Source: Glaciecola sp. XM2
GTDB taxonomy: Bacteria; Pseudomonadota; Gammaproteobacteria; Enterobacterales; Alteromonadaceae
Length of the DNA stretch: 64,000 bases
Assembly: GCF_018595715.1 (NCBI RefSeq)
Contig: NZ_JAHEOJ010000014.1
Location: 434,001 to 498,000 of the forward strand
Direction of reading: 5' to 3'
The notes below the pieces were generated by a model. The model was not told where the DNA came from. It worked only from the letters and a program-made list of their open reading frames with translations, and searched no databases. Numbering within the stretch: position 1 is the first letter of the stretch; each line of letters opens with the position of its first letter. Positions 1 to 8,751 of this stretch are shown in pieces. The position numbers and the translations under genes are program-made.

Positions 1-978
1 GTTAACCGCCAGCATAGTGACCATGGCAAACGCTTCGTTTATTTCAAACAAATCCACATCGTCGGCTGACCAGCCAGCTTTATCCAAAACTTTTTCAATG
101 GCACCTACAGGAGCGACGGTAAACTCTTCAGGTTTCATCGCGTTAGTAGCATGCGCAACCACTCGTGCTAGTGGCTTAAGTCCGGCTTCTAACGCTTTAC
201 CTTCTGACATAAGAAGCAGTGCTGCCGCGCCATCTGAAATAGAACTCGAATTGGCCGCCGTCACCGTGCCGTCTTTTTTAAATGCAGGACGCAAACCTGG
301 GATTTTATCAATACGGGCATTACCAGGTCCTTCATCGGTATCGACAATAATATCGCCTTTACGAGTACTGACCATCACCGGCGTAATTTCGTCAACGAAC
401 ATGCCCTCGGCAATAGCATTTTGTGCCTTGGTCAAAGATGCAATAGCAAATTCGTCCATTTGTTCGCGGGTAATATGTTCTTCGTCGGCAGTATCTTGCG
501 CAAAACAGCCCATTGCTTTTGAATCGTAGGCGTTTTCTAAGCCATCGAGCATCATATGGTCAAAGGTTTGACCGTGGCCCATACGATAGCCCTCGCGTGC
601 TTTACTTAACAAGTAGGGCGCGCGAGACATAGATTCCATACCACCCGCTACTACTGCGCTTGCGCTACCAGCCTTAATCAAATCATGCGCGAGCATGATT
701 GCCTTCATACCAGAACCACATACCTTATTGATAGTAGTCGCGCCTACCGACAACGGTAAATCTGCACCTAAGGTTGCTTGGCGCGCAGGCGCTTGCCCTA
801 ACCCAGCCGGTAGTACACAACCCATGATCACTTCATCGATAGTGGCTTTATCTACATCACTTATTGCCGCTTTTATCGCGCTTACACCTAGCACTGGCGA
901 CGCCACTGAAGATAGCGCTCCCATAAAGCCGCCCATTGGGGTTCTTTTGGCGGCAACGATTACGACTGATTCATTCAT
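1..978 (-). CDS. Acetyl-CoA acetyltransferase (thiolase), C-terminus cut by window edge
   Basis: Reverse-strand frame open from the window edge to an ATG at 978 (protein begins MNESVVIVAAKRTPMGG). The 326 visible codons are a biosynthetic/degradative thiolase: NKVCGSGMKA places the nucleophilic cysteine at about residue 87, and NEAFA with the first catalytic His-region motif appears near the end. About 65 residues, including the C-terminal Cys/His active-site loops, lie outside the window. The enzyme cleaves acetoacetyl-CoA to two acetyl-CoA (or the reverse). Placed divergently from liuR, it would finish leucine breakdown after HMG-CoA lyase yields acetoacetate, once that is activated to the CoA ester. 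A palindrome at 1106-1120 lies in its promoter region. Thiolase identity is firm; exact substrate is inferred. Confidence 0.93.
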   Translation of the reverse strand, partial: MNESVVIVAAKRTPMGGFMGALSSVASPVLGVSAIKAAISDVDKATIDEVIMGCVLPAGLGQAPARQATLGADLPLSVGATTINKVCGSGMKAIMLAHDLIKAGSASAVVAGGMESMSRAPYLLSKAREGYRMGHGQTFDHMMLDGLENAYDSKAMGCFAQDTADEEHITREQMDEFAIASLTKAQNAIAEGMFVDEITPVMVSTRKGDIIVDTDEGPGNARIDKIPGLRPAFKKDGTVTAANSSSISDGAAALLLMSEGKALEAGLKPLARVVAHATNAMKPEEFTVAPVGAIEKVLDKAGWSADDVDLFEINEAFAMVTMLAVN

Positions 979-1105
979 TTTACATTCCTATTATCTAAGC
1001 ATATTCATGACAACATCTTTGTCAGTTTAACCTGAATTGTTTTATCAATATAAATGAAGATAGGTTTGAGATCCTCATCTTGTTTATGCGCATTTTATTT
1101 TCACA

Positions 1106-1120
1106 TTACGTTTACGTTAA
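1106..1120. promoter_or_regulatory. LiuR-like imperfect palindrome, thiolase side
   Basis: The sequence TTACGTTTACGTTAA is a near-perfect palindrome with the same ACGTAAACGT core as the 1127-1142 site. Read on the minus strand it precedes the AT-rich sequence leading to the thiolase start at 978, so it may be a second regulator site for the divergent gene. Assignment to LiuR is inferred from position and core similarity. Confidence 0.5.
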
Positions 1121-1121
1121 C

Positions 1122-1151
1122 TTGACTTTACGTAAACGTAAAGTGCATTAT
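1122..1151 (+). promoter_or_regulatory. Candidate liuR-liuABCDE promoter with MerR-type operator
   Basis: A -35-like TTGACT (1122-1127) and a -10-like CATTAT (1146-1151) are separated by 18 bases. The spacer is filled by the palindrome TTTACGTAAACGTAAA (1127-1142). Operators inside a long spacer are the hallmark of MerR-family regulation, and the first gene downstream encodes a MerR protein, so autoregulation is likely. The -10 choice is uncertain by a base or two. Confidence 0.6.
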
Positions 1152-1182
1152 TGCATTTAATGGGTCAATCAGTAGCAAGCGT

Positions 1183-1593
1183 ATGTTAAACAAGCCAGAT
1201 TCTAAAACTCAGACGTACTCCATAGGTGAATTATCAAAGTATTTTGATATCACCGCACGCTCTATTCGTTTTTACGAAGAGCAAAATTTATTGGAGCCTG
1301 TCCGCAACGGTCAAACGCGTATCTATCATGCAAAAGATAAAGTGCGTCTAAAGCTTATTTTACGCGGCAAACGTTTAGGCTTTTCGCTTGCAGAAATACG
1401 CACCCTGTTTGAACTTTACGATGTTAACCCAAATTCCGCAGCGCAGTTACAAACGATGCTGCAGTTAACGGAACAAAAGCGCGCTGTGCTTGAACAACAA
1501 CTTAACGACATTCAAATGTTAATGAATGAGTTAGATGATGTTGAAGCACGGTGTAAAGAAGAACTTAACGACTTAACAAGAGGTGTTGCATGA
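1183..1593 (+). CDS. liuR: MerR-family transcriptional regulator LiuR
   Basis: A 136-residue MerR protein. The N-terminal winged helix-turn-helix (about residues 12-80) shows the typical [28 protein letters not shown] pattern in pieces, followed by a coiled-coil dimerisation helix (about 90-130). There is no cysteine-rich metal site, which fits the LiuR/CueR-outgroup that senses branched-chain acyl metabolites. It is first in the leucine-degradation operon and its stop overlaps the liuA start (ATGA, 4 bp). Family knowledge: LiuR represses liu genes in many proteobacteria. The palindrome between the promoter elements upstream supports autoregulation. The ligand is not visible from sequence. 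Confidence 0.9.
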   Translation: MLNKPDSKTQTYSIGELSKYFDITARSIRFYEEQNLLEPVRNGQTRIYHAKDKVRLKLILRGKRLGFSLAEIRTLFELYDVNPNSAAQLQTMLQLTEQKRAVLEQQLNDIQMLMNELDDVEARCKEELNDLTRGVA

Positions 1594-2762
1594 TCAACGC
1601 GCCCTACCCGACGCTTAATTTTGGCCTTGGCGAAGATATCGATATGCTTCGTGAACATGTGTATAACTTCGCGCAAAACGAAATTGCGCCCCTTGCCGAA
1701 AAAGCAGATGAAGCAAACAGTTTCCCAAATGAACTATGGCCGAAACTTGGCGATATGGGATTGCTTGGTGTTACCGTCAGTGAAGAGTTTGGCGGCTCTA
1801 ACATGGGTTACTTAGCCCATACCGTAGCAATGGAAGAAATTAGTCGCGCTAGCGCAGGTATTGGCTTAAGTTACGGCGCACACTCAAATCTTTGTGTGAA
1901 CCAGTTGGCTAAAAATGGTAATCAAGCTCAAAAAGAACGTTACCTGCCTAAGTTAGTTTCAGGTGAACACATTGGTGCACTTGCAATGTCTGAGCCTAAC
2001 GCCGGTTCAGACGTGGTAAGCATGAAACTGCGTGCCGACAAACACGGCGACAAATACGTGCTCAATGGCAATAAAATGTGGATCACCAACGGCCCTGATG
2101 CCCACGTATTTATCATTTATGCCAAGACCGATGTAAACGCTGGCTCTAAAGGGATCACTGCCTTTATCGTTGAAAAAGACACCCCTGGATTCAGTCAGGC
2201 GCAAAAGCTAGATAAGCTTGGTATGCGTTCATCAAATACCTGCGAATTAGTATTTGAAGACTGTGAAATCCCCAGTGAGAATATTGTTGGGCGTGAAGGC
2301 GGCGGCGTACAGGTGCTGATGAGCGGTCTTGATTACGAGCGTTTGGTGCTCTCTGGCGGGCCATTAGGCATTATGCAAGCGGCGATGGACGCAGTTGTTC
2401 CTTACATCCACGACAGAACACAGTTTGGTAAATCTATCGGTGAATTTCAGCTTGTACAAGGCAAGGTTGCCGACATGTACACACAAATGAATGCCGCACG
2501 CGCGTACGTGTATGCCGTTGCTCGCTCATGTGATCGCGGAGAAACAACACGCAAAGATGCCGCTGGTGCGATTTTGTATTCAGCTGAGCTTGCAACCAAG
2601 ATGGCGTTAGATGCGATACAGCTGCTCGGTGGCAACGGATATATCAATGAATACCCCACCGGCAGATTATTGCGCGATGCAAAGCTATATGAGATAGGTG
2701 CGGGCACGTCAGAAATTCGCCGTATGCTCATTGGCCGAGAATTGTTTAACGAATCTAAATAG
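1590..2762 (+). CDS. liuA: Isovaleryl-CoA dehydrogenase
   Basis: A 390-residue acyl-CoA dehydrogenase with N-terminal helical, middle beta (about 125-230) and C-terminal helical domains. The FAD-binding signatures SEPNAGSD (134-141) and the C-terminal QLLGGNGY are present. The catalytic glutamate sits at about residue 250 in [13 protein letters not shown], the position used by isovaleryl-CoA dehydrogenases, whereas most straight-chain dehydrogenases carry it near the C-terminus. It oxidises isovaleryl-CoA to 3-methylcrotonyl-CoA and passes electrons to ETF (etfAB lies at 60-61.7 kb). Translationally coupled to liuR by a 4-bp overlap. Confidence 0.96.
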   Translation: MINAPYPTLNFGLGEDIDMLREHVYNFAQNEIAPLAEKADEANSFPNELWPKLGDMGLLGVTVSEEFGGSNMGYLAHTVAMEEISRASAGIGLSYGAHSNLCVNQLAKNGNQAQKERYLPKLVSGEHIGALAMSEPNAGSDVVSMKLRADKHGDKYVLNGNKMWITNGPDAHVFIIYAKTDVNAGSKGITAFIVEKDTPGFSQAQKLDKLGMRSSNTCELVFEDCEIPSENIVGREGGGVQVLMSGLDYERLVLSGGPLGIMQAAMDAVVPYIHDRTQFGKSIGEFQLVQGKVADMYTQMNAARAYVYAVARSCDRGETTRKDAAGAILYSAELATKMALDAIQLLGGNGYINEYPTGRLLRDAKLYEIGAGTSEIRRMLIGRELFNESK

Positions 2763-2983
2763 ACACACTAGGGCTACTGAGCACTGACTCATCAGTCGGC
2801 GTTGAGTACCATTTGGTCATGAATTTCATCACAAGCAGTCTGGCTCATTGCGAACTGCCTGTGAACATCATTACCACGTTATAGCAACAACGACGCGATA
2901 TCGCTGAAAAGTTATCGCAAGGCGTAATGTTTGACTATATTGGTGGGTAATATTGTTTATTTTCAACTCATTTTGGAGTCATT

Positions 2984-4591
2984 GTGCCGGTCATAAAGAG
3001 CTCAATCAATCCTAACAGCGAAGACTTTGCGCAAAATAAAGCGCACATGCAATCGCAAGTCGACGACCTTTATCAATTAGTGGAAAAGCTAATGCTCGGC
3101 GGCGGACAAGCCAGTCGTGATAGGCACACTTCCCGTGGTAAGTTGCTTCCTAGAGAGCGCATCGAAACCTTGCTCGACCCTAACACGGCGTTTTTAGAGC
3201 TAGGTCAACTAGCAGCCCACGAGGTTTACGAAGACTACGTGCCGTGTGCAGGTGTGGTAGCCGGTATTGGTCAAGTAGGCGGTACGCTGTGCATGATTGT
3301 GGCAAATGATGCCACCGTTAAAGGCGGAACGTATTACCCACTGACGGTCAAAAAGCATCTGCGGGCGCAAACCATTGCCGAGCAAAACCACCTTCCTTGC
3401 GTGTACTTGGTCGATTCAGGTGGGGCAAACTTACCTCGACAAGATGAGGTGTTCCCCGATAAAGAGCATTTTGGTCGCATATTTTTTAATCAGGCCAACA
3501 TGTCGGCAAAAAATATTCCTCAAATTGCCGTGGTCATGGGTTCTTGCACAGCAGGCGGTGCATATGTACCCGCGATGGCCGACGAATCGATTATTGTAAA
3601 AGAGCAAGGCACTATATTTTTAGGGGGCCCACCGTTGGTCCAAGCCGCTACGGGTGAAATTGTCACAGCCGAAGAACTCGGTGGCGGTGACGTGCACTGC
3701 CGCACATCTGGCGTAGTTGACCATTTAGCCAAAAACGATACCCATGCCTTACAAATAGCAAAAGACGCTGTTGCCAGACTCAATAGAAAAAGCACTGACA
3801 ATGTAAAGCGTAAAACACCTCAGCCGCCGCTGTACGATGAGCGCGAAATCTATGGCGTAATACCCAAAGATAGCCGCCAACCGTATGACGTTCGTGAGGT
3901 CATTGCACGCGTTGTAGATGGCAGTGAATTTGACGAATTTAAAAAGCTGTATGGTGAAACCTTAGTGTGTGGCTTTGCCCATATTGACGGCTATCCTGTT
4001 GGTATATTGGCAAACAACGGCATTTTGTTTTCTGAATCAGCTCAAAAAGGCGCGCACTTTATAGAGCTTTGCTGCCAACGCAAAATTCCATTGGTATTTT
4101 TACAAAACATTACAGGCTTTATGGTCGGTAAGCAGTATGAAGCTGGCGGTATTGCCAAACATGGCGCAAAAATGGTAACCGCGGTTGCCTGTGCCAAGGT
4201 ACCCAAAATTACCGTTCTCATTGGTGGTAGTTTTGGTGCAGGGAACTACGGTATGTGCGGGCGTGCATACGACCCGCGCTTTTTGTTCATGTGGCCTAAC
4301 GCTAGAATTTCGGTAATGGGCGGTGAGCAAGCTGCCGGTGTACTTGTACAAGTTAAAAAGTCCCAAGCTGAGCGCGCAGGCGAGACATTTACCGACGAGC
4401 AGGCCAATACTATTAAGCAACCCGTGGTTGATACTTACGAGAAGCAAGGTCACCCCTACTACGCCTCTGCACGCCTGTGGGATGATGGCGTAATTGATCC
4501 TGCAGACACACGTAAGGTCTTATCACTTAGCCTTGCTGCAGCCCTTAACGCACCTATTGAAGATACGCAGTTTGGCGTATTTAGAATGTAA
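2984..4591 (+). CDS. liuB: 3-Methylcrotonyl-CoA carboxylase beta (carboxyltransferase) subunit
   Basis: A 535-residue carboxyltransferase with two crotonase-like halves, including [21 protein letters not shown]-type N-terminus, the oxyanion-forming [12 protein letters not shown] segment and the second-half [18 protein letters not shown]. It transfers carboxylate from biotin to methylcrotonyl-CoA, forming 3-methylglutaconyl-CoA together with LiuD. I take the GTG at 2984 as start because GGAG lies 5 bases upstream and the protein length matches the family. A 221-bp gap separates it from liuA; I see no gene, clear promoter or terminator there. Confidence 0.95.
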   Translation: MPVIKSSINPNSEDFAQNKAHMQSQVDDLYQLVEKLMLGGGQASRDRHTSRGKLLPRERIETLLDPNTAFLELGQLAAHEVYEDYVPCAGVVAGIGQVGGTLCMIVANDATVKGGTYYPLTVKKHLRAQTIAEQNHLPCVYLVDSGGANLPRQDEVFPDKEHFGRIFFNQANMSAKNIPQIAVVMGSCTAGGAYVPAMADESIIVKEQGTIFLGGPPLVQAATGEIVTAEELGGGDVHCRTSGVVDHLAKNDTHALQIAKDAVARLNRKSTDNVKRKTPQPPLYDEREIYGVIPKDSRQPYDVREVIARVVDGSEFDEFKKLYGETLVCGFAHIDGYPVGILANNGILFSESAQKGAHFIELCCQRKIPLVFLQNITGFMVGKQYEAGGIAKHGAKMVTAVACAKVPKITVLIGGSFGAGNYGMCGRAYDPRFLFMWPNARISVMGGEQAAGVLVQVKKSQAERAGETFTDEQANTIKQPVVDTYEKQGHPYYASARLWDDGVIDPADTRKVLSLSLAAALNAPIEDTQFGVFRM

Positions 4592-4624
4592 ATCGTGATT
4601 TAACGACGGATACTAATAAAAGAT

Positions 4625-5416
4625 ATGCACAACGTAGAATTAGAGATTGATAAGCAGGGAGTTGCCCGCGTAACCCTTAATCGTCCAGACGTACATAATG
4701 CGTTTGATGAAAATACCATCGCGCAATTAATCGAAATTTTTGACAGTGTCGATCAAAATGACGATGTACGCGTGATGATCTTGCAAGCAAAAGGTAAATC
4801 GTTTAGCGCCGGTGCGGATTTAAACTGGATGCAAAAAATGGCGACTTATGCGTACGAGCAAAACAAGCAAGACGCAGGTGAGTTAGCCAAAATGCTGAAC
4901 AAGCTATACTCCCTTAGCAAGCCAACTATTGCTCGCGTGCAAGGGGCCGCTTTTGGCGGCGCTGTGGGCTTGGTAGCCTGCTGTGATATGGCCATTGGCT
5001 CGCGCTTGAGTAAATTTTGCTTAAGTGAAGTCAAGTTGGGCCTCATTCCAGCGACCATCTCACCTTATGTTATTCAAGCGATTGGTTTAAGAGAAGCAAA
5101 GCGCTTGTTTATGACCGCTGAAGTGATTTCCTCTCGACGAGCACGACGTCTTGGCTTGCTTAACGAAACGGTCAGCGAAGAAGACCTCGATACCACCATC
5201 GACACCATCATTAAAGCATTGCTGAAAAATGGACCGACTGCAGTAAGCCAAGCAAAGGCATTGGCGTCTTATGTGAGCACAAGGCCCATAGACACCGAGT
5301 TAATTGACTACACCACCGAACAAATTGCACAAATTCGCGTGTCACAAGAGGGCCAAGAAGGATTAAACGCCTTTTTAAATAAACGCAAACCCAATTGGAT
5401 AGCTGATAATGATTAA
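4625..5416 (+). CDS. liuC: 3-Methylglutaconyl-CoA hydratase
   Basis: A 263-residue enoyl-CoA hydratase/isomerase (crotonase fold). The CoA-binding and oxyanion-hole segments KSFSAGADLNWM (about 58-69) and AAFGGAVGLVACCDMAIG (about 108-125) are visible. It hydrates 3-methylglutaconyl-CoA to HMG-CoA, the step between MCC and HMG-CoA lyase; position between liuB and liuD supports the substrate over other crotonases. Its last 8 bases overlap liuD, so the two are probably translationally coupled. Start at 4625 follows a purine-rich AATAAAAG stretch. Confidence 0.93.
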   Translation: MHNVELEIDKQGVARVTLNRPDVHNAFDENTIAQLIEIFDSVDQNDDVRVMILQAKGKSFSAGADLNWMQKMATYAYEQNKQDAGELAKMLNKLYSLSKPTIARVQGAAFGGAVGLVACCDMAIGSRLSKFCLSEVKLGLIPATISPYVIQAIGLREAKRLFMTAEVISSRRARRLGLLNETVSEEDLDTTIDTIIKALLKNGPTAVSQAKALASYVSTRPIDTELIDYTTEQIAQIRVSQEGQEGLNAFLNKRKPNWIADND

Positions 5417-7388
5417 TAAAATCTTAATTGCCAATCGTGGTGAAATAGCCTGCCGCGTGATCCGCACTGCGAAAAAAATGGGAATACGCACCGTCGCGGT
5501 CTACTCCGAAGCAGATGCACACTCACAGCATGTTAAAATGGCAGATGAGGGCGTGCTACTTGGCCCAGCGCCAGCAAGTGATAGTTATCTCAAAGCTGAT
5601 CTCATTTTAGAATTAGCCAAGAGTCTTAATGTAGACGCCATCCACCCGGGCTATGGCTTTTTGTCTGAGAATGCTGAATTTTCAAAGGCGTGCGCCGACA
5701 ACAATATTGCGTTCATCGGCCCAAGTCCAGACGCCATAAGCGCAATGGGCTCAAAGTCTGCTGCTAAATCTATCATGGAAAAGGCCGGCGTGCCGCTTGT
5801 TCCTGGCTATCATGGCGACAATCAAGACCCTGAATTTTTGCATCAACAGGCTCGCGACATGGGCTATCCGGTATTGCTAAAAGCAGCAGCAGGCGGCGGT
5901 GGTAAGGGAATGCGTCAAGTATGGAGTGATGATGAGTTCCACGCTGCTCTAAACGCTGCAAAACGCGAAGCTCAAGCAAGTTTTGGTGATCAACACATGT
6001 TGATAGAAAAGTACCTCACCGAGCCTCGTCACGTTGAAATTCAAGTGTTTTGCGACAATCACGGTAATGGGGTTTATTTGTTTGAACGAGACTGCAGCGT
6101 TCAGCGTCGTCACCAAAAAATCATTGAAGAAGCGCCGGCGCCGAATATGCCACAAAGCATTCGCGAGCAAATGGGTGAGTCTGCGCTAAAAGCGGCGCAC
6201 GCGATATCCTACAGCGGAGCTGGAACCGTTGAGTTTTTATTTGACAGTGACGGGCAATTTTACTTCATGGAAATGAATACTCGCCTGCAGGTAGAACACC
6301 CAGTCACGGAAATGATTACGGGCGAGGACCTTGTCGCATGGCAAATTCAAGTGGCTAATAACTTGCCACTGCCCAAGCAACAACACGAACTGACCTTAAG
6401 CGGTCATGCGTTTGAAGCCCGCGTGTACGCAGAAGACCCAGACAATGACTTTTTGCCTGCCACTGGTACCTTACATTACTTAAACCCGCCAACGGGCGAA
6501 GATATCCGTGTGGATACCGGCGTAGTGCAAGGTGATGAAGTATCCATCTACTATGACCCGATGATTGCCAAACTGATTGTACACGGCAATGACCGTCAAC
6601 AAGCTTTAGCAAAGCTGGTGAGTGCACTTCACGATTACCATATTGTTGGGGTGACCACGAATATTGACTACCTGTTACGCGTCGCCCAAAGCGAGCCTTT
6701 TATTCAAGCGCAATTAACCACGGATTTTGTAGACCGTCATAATGACCTCCTCGCTGCGAGCAATATTCAAACCTCGGCTTCGCATCAGGCACTCATTGCG
6801 TTTATCATGTTACAAAGCAATCAATCAACACCGGCTAACGCTACGGCGTTCTCAGACCTAAGCGGGTTTCGGGTAAATCATCCGCAGCAAACACAAGTTA
6901 GCTTTGCCATAGGCGAGCAGGAATTCAACCTAAATGCACAGCGTGTTGGTCCTAATGCATGGTCTATAAAAATAGGCGATGAGCAACATGTGTGTAAAGG
7001 TAGTCTTAACGATTCAAGCGCCAGCGTTCAAGTGAATATGCACAACATACACAGCCGCTATGTTTTTGCTGAAAACGAACTCAATATCTTTACTGGCAGT
7101 GGGCTTATCAAAGTCACGCTACCAATACATGATTTTGACGATGATGAACATGCCCAGACCGCCGGTGCCATTGCTGCGCCGATGAACGGAACGGTCGTCG
7201 ATATTTTAGTGCACAGCGGTCAAACAGTTGCCAAAGGCGATGCCATTGCCATTGTCGAGGCAATGAAAATGGAACACAGCCTCAAAGCCCCGTTTGATGC
7301 CACGGTTGTAGAATGTTTCTTCAAAGCAGGTGACAGAGTAGACGGTGGTGCTACCCTTCTTGAACTTGCTCCTCTAGAAAGTGAGTAA
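5409..7388 (+). CDS. liuD: 3-Methylcrotonyl-CoA carboxylase alpha (biotin carboxylase/carrier) subunit
   Basis: A 659-residue biotin-dependent carboxylase subunit. It starts with the biotin carboxylase N-terminal domain (KILIANRGEIACRVIRTA), followed by an ATP-grasp domain with the glycine-rich loop KAAAGGGGKGMR (about 158-169) and the catalytic EMNTRLQVEHPVTE motif, then a BT linker region. The C-terminal biotinyl domain carries EAMKMEH with biotinylated Lys at about residue 620. It carboxylates biotin with bicarbonate and ATP and works with LiuB. The start overlaps liuC by 8 bp; liuE follows after 5 bp. Confidence 0.96.
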   Translation: MINKILIANRGEIACRVIRTAKKMGIRTVAVYSEADAHSQHVKMADEGVLLGPAPASDSYLKADLILELAKSLNVDAIHPGYGFLSENAEFSKACADNNIAFIGPSPDAISAMGSKSAAKSIMEKAGVPLVPGYHGDNQDPEFLHQQARDMGYPVLLKAAAGGGGKGMRQVWSDDEFHAALNAAKREAQASFGDQHMLIEKYLTEPRHVEIQVFCDNHGNGVYLFERDCSVQRRHQKIIEEAPAPNMPQSIREQMGESALKAAHAISYSGAGTVEFLFDSDGQFYFMEMNTRLQVEHPVTEMITGEDLVAWQIQVANNLPLPKQQHELTLSGHAFEARVYAEDPDNDFLPATGTLHYLNPPTGEDIRVDTGVVQGDEVSIYYDPMIAKLIVHGNDRQQALAKLVSALHDYHIVGVTTNIDYLLRVAQSEPFIQAQLTTDFVDRHNDLLAASNIQTSASHQALIAFIMLQSNQSTPANATAFSDLSGFRVNHPQQTQVSFAIGEQEFNLNAQRVGPNAWSIKIGDEQHVCKGSLNDSSASVQVNMHNIHSRYVFAENELNIFTGSGLIKVTLPIHDFDDDEHAQTAGAIAAPMNGTVVDILVHSGQTVAKGDAIAIVEAMKMEHSLKAPFDATVVECFFKAGDRVDGGATLLELAPLESE

Positions 7389-7393
7389 ATGCT

Positions 7394-8302
7394 ATGAGCT
7401 TTATATTAGACGTACCCAGCACCGCGAGTATAGTGGAAGTTGGGCCTAGAGACGGTCTGCAAAATGAAAAAACGCCACTGACCGTAGAGGATAAAGTCGC
7501 GTTGATTGATGCCTTATCCAGTACGGGGCTTAAGCGAATTGAAGCCGGTAGTTTTGTATCACCTCAATGGGTGCCGCAAATGGCGAATTCTGATCAAGTA
7601 CTTGATCAAATAACCCGCAAAAACGATGTTATCTACAGTGCGCTTACGCCAAACATGCGCGGTTTTGAAGGCGCGTTAGCCGCTAATGCAAACGAAGTGG
7701 CTATATTTGGCGCGGCATCTGAGTCTTTTTCACAAAAGAACATCAATTGCAGTATCGATGAGAGTTTGCAGCGCTTTACTCCTGTTATCGAAGCCGCAAA
7801 AGCAGCGGGTATTAAGGTGCGAGGATATGTTTCATGCGTATTAGGCTGTCCGTATGAGGGCGAAATTGCGCCACAGGCAGTGCTTGACGTGAGCGAAACC
7901 CTCTTATCGATGGGCTGTTACGAAATATCCATAGGCGACACCATCGGCGTGGGAACACCCAAAAAGACCGCACAGTTATTAAACTTGTTGCTTAGCAGAA
8001 TTTCTGCCCAGCGCATTGCGATGCACATGCACGACACCTATGGACAAGCCCTTGCCAACGTTCTGGTTGGGTTGCAAAATGGCATTAGTAGTTTTGACAG
8101 CTCAGTTGCTGGTCTTGGCGGTTGCCCATACGCAAAAGGTGCATCGGGCAATTTAGCGAGCGAAGACTTAATCTACATGCTTGCAAATATGGATATTGAT
8201 ACCGGCGTTGATTTTCAAAAGCTCGTACACATTGGCAATGATATCAGCGCAAAACTGCAGCGTGCCAATGCGAGTAAAAGTGGAACGGCCCTATCCAACT
8301 AG
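7394..8302 (+). CDS. liuE: Hydroxymethylglutaryl-CoA lyase
   Basis: A 302-residue DRE-TIM metallolyase. EVGPRDGLQNE near the N-terminus carries the Arg-Asp catalytic/metal pair, HMHDTYGQA provides metal histidines, and GLGGCPYAKGASGNLASED holds the conserved signature cysteine. It cleaves HMG-CoA to acetoacetate and acetyl-CoA, the last reaction of the leucine pathway. Last gene of the operon; no acetoacetyl-CoA synthetase or AtoAD transferase follows within the window, so acetoacetate activation must be encoded elsewhere. Confidence 0.96.
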   Translation: MSFILDVPSTASIVEVGPRDGLQNEKTPLTVEDKVALIDALSSTGLKRIEAGSFVSPQWVPQMANSDQVLDQITRKNDVIYSALTPNMRGFEGALAANANEVAIFGAASESFSQKNINCSIDESLQRFTPVIEAAKAAGIKVRGYVSCVLGCPYEGEIAPQAVLDVSETLLSMGCYEISIGDTIGVGTPKKTAQLLNLLLSRISAQRIAMHMHDTYGQALANVLVGLQNGISSFDSSVAGLGGCPYAKGASGNLASEDLIYMLANMDIDTGVDFQKLVHIGNDISAKLQRANASKSGTALSN

Positions 8303-8332
8303 GGTTGTAATAGCTATAGGTAGCTTTATTCT

Positions 8333-8371
8333 AAAAAAATGATTTGCTTCGATATCACTAACGAAGCAAAT
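8333..8371 (-). terminator. Rho-independent terminator (minus strand)
   Basis: A 10-bp inverted repeat ATTTGCTTCG / CGAAGCAAAT (8342-8351 and 8362-8371) is followed on the minus strand by CATTTTTTT (8333-8340). The T-tract is on the minus-strand exit side, so it terminates leftward transcription from the MFS gene and the remnant before it runs into liuE. The hairpin could also slow rightward liu transcripts, but there is no T-tract on that side. Confidence 0.75.
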
Positions 8372-8405
8372 TACTCATGAGCGCGCTAACAAAATACGCT
8401 GTATC

Positions 8406-8720
8406 TCAACACTCTATGTATTTTGCGCTAACAGTAAGACAGTCACCAGTATCCTCACTACAAATCTGCCCCAAACCATCAACTATCCTACAACCAGACA
8501 GGTTAACCCAAACACCTGCTGGCGCAATCAGAGTTCCACCGTTGGAAGCGTCCACACCAACGACGTCGACAAGGTCTCCATCACCACCTTGCCCGCCAAC
8601 TACTTCAATAAGCGCTAATAATTCCGATGCTTTATTTCATCTTGTGCGTTGTTGTATCGTTTTTCAAAGAATTCGAAAAAGCCAATGAAAACGCATCTAG
8701 TTTTTAGATTTGTATCTCAT
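8406..8720 (-). pseudogene. Probable decayed small-protein gene downstream of the MFS gene
   Basis: On the minus strand a well-placed ribosome-binding site (GGAGG, 8 bases before an ATG at 8720) begins a frame that stops after 7 codons (TAG) and again twice, then runs open for about 75 codons to a TGA at 8406-8408. The open part encodes a coherent low-complexity sequence beginning KASELLALIEVVGGQGG with four cysteines in its C-terminal half. In the stop-ridden first part, the next frame is open and protein-like (includes CVFIGFFEFFEKRYNN). Two compensating frameshifts would join these pieces. I do not recognise the product. It could instead be non-coding. Confidence 0.4.
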
Positions 8721-8751
8721 TAGTTAATACCTCCAGTCAATAGCATCAGTC

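Larger units (their letters stand above)
8303..8751. other. Intergenic region after liuE
   Basis: This 449-bp stretch holds a terminator (8333-8371) and the decayed small gene (8406-8720). GCGCTAACA occurs twice in direct repeat at 8383-8391 and 8425-8433, and CAAAATAC/GTATTTTG form an inverted pair at 8390-8397 and 8417-8424. I see no other gene on either strand. Confidence 0.6.

Noticed and set aside
17-529. 170-codon plus-strand frame across the thiolase
   Set aside because: Antisense shadow of the thiolase, Ser/Ala-rich composition from reverse-complemented codons.
2763-2983. Separate promoter or small gene between liuA and liuB
   Set aside because: A TTGACT and a TAATAT occur near 2930-2950 but with only about 11 bases between them, and no ORF with SD was found.
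8377-8688. Plus-strand 103-codon reading frame
   Set aside because: Pro/Ser/Thr-rich, no SD, and lies antisense to the more protein-like minus-strand remnant at 8406-8720.
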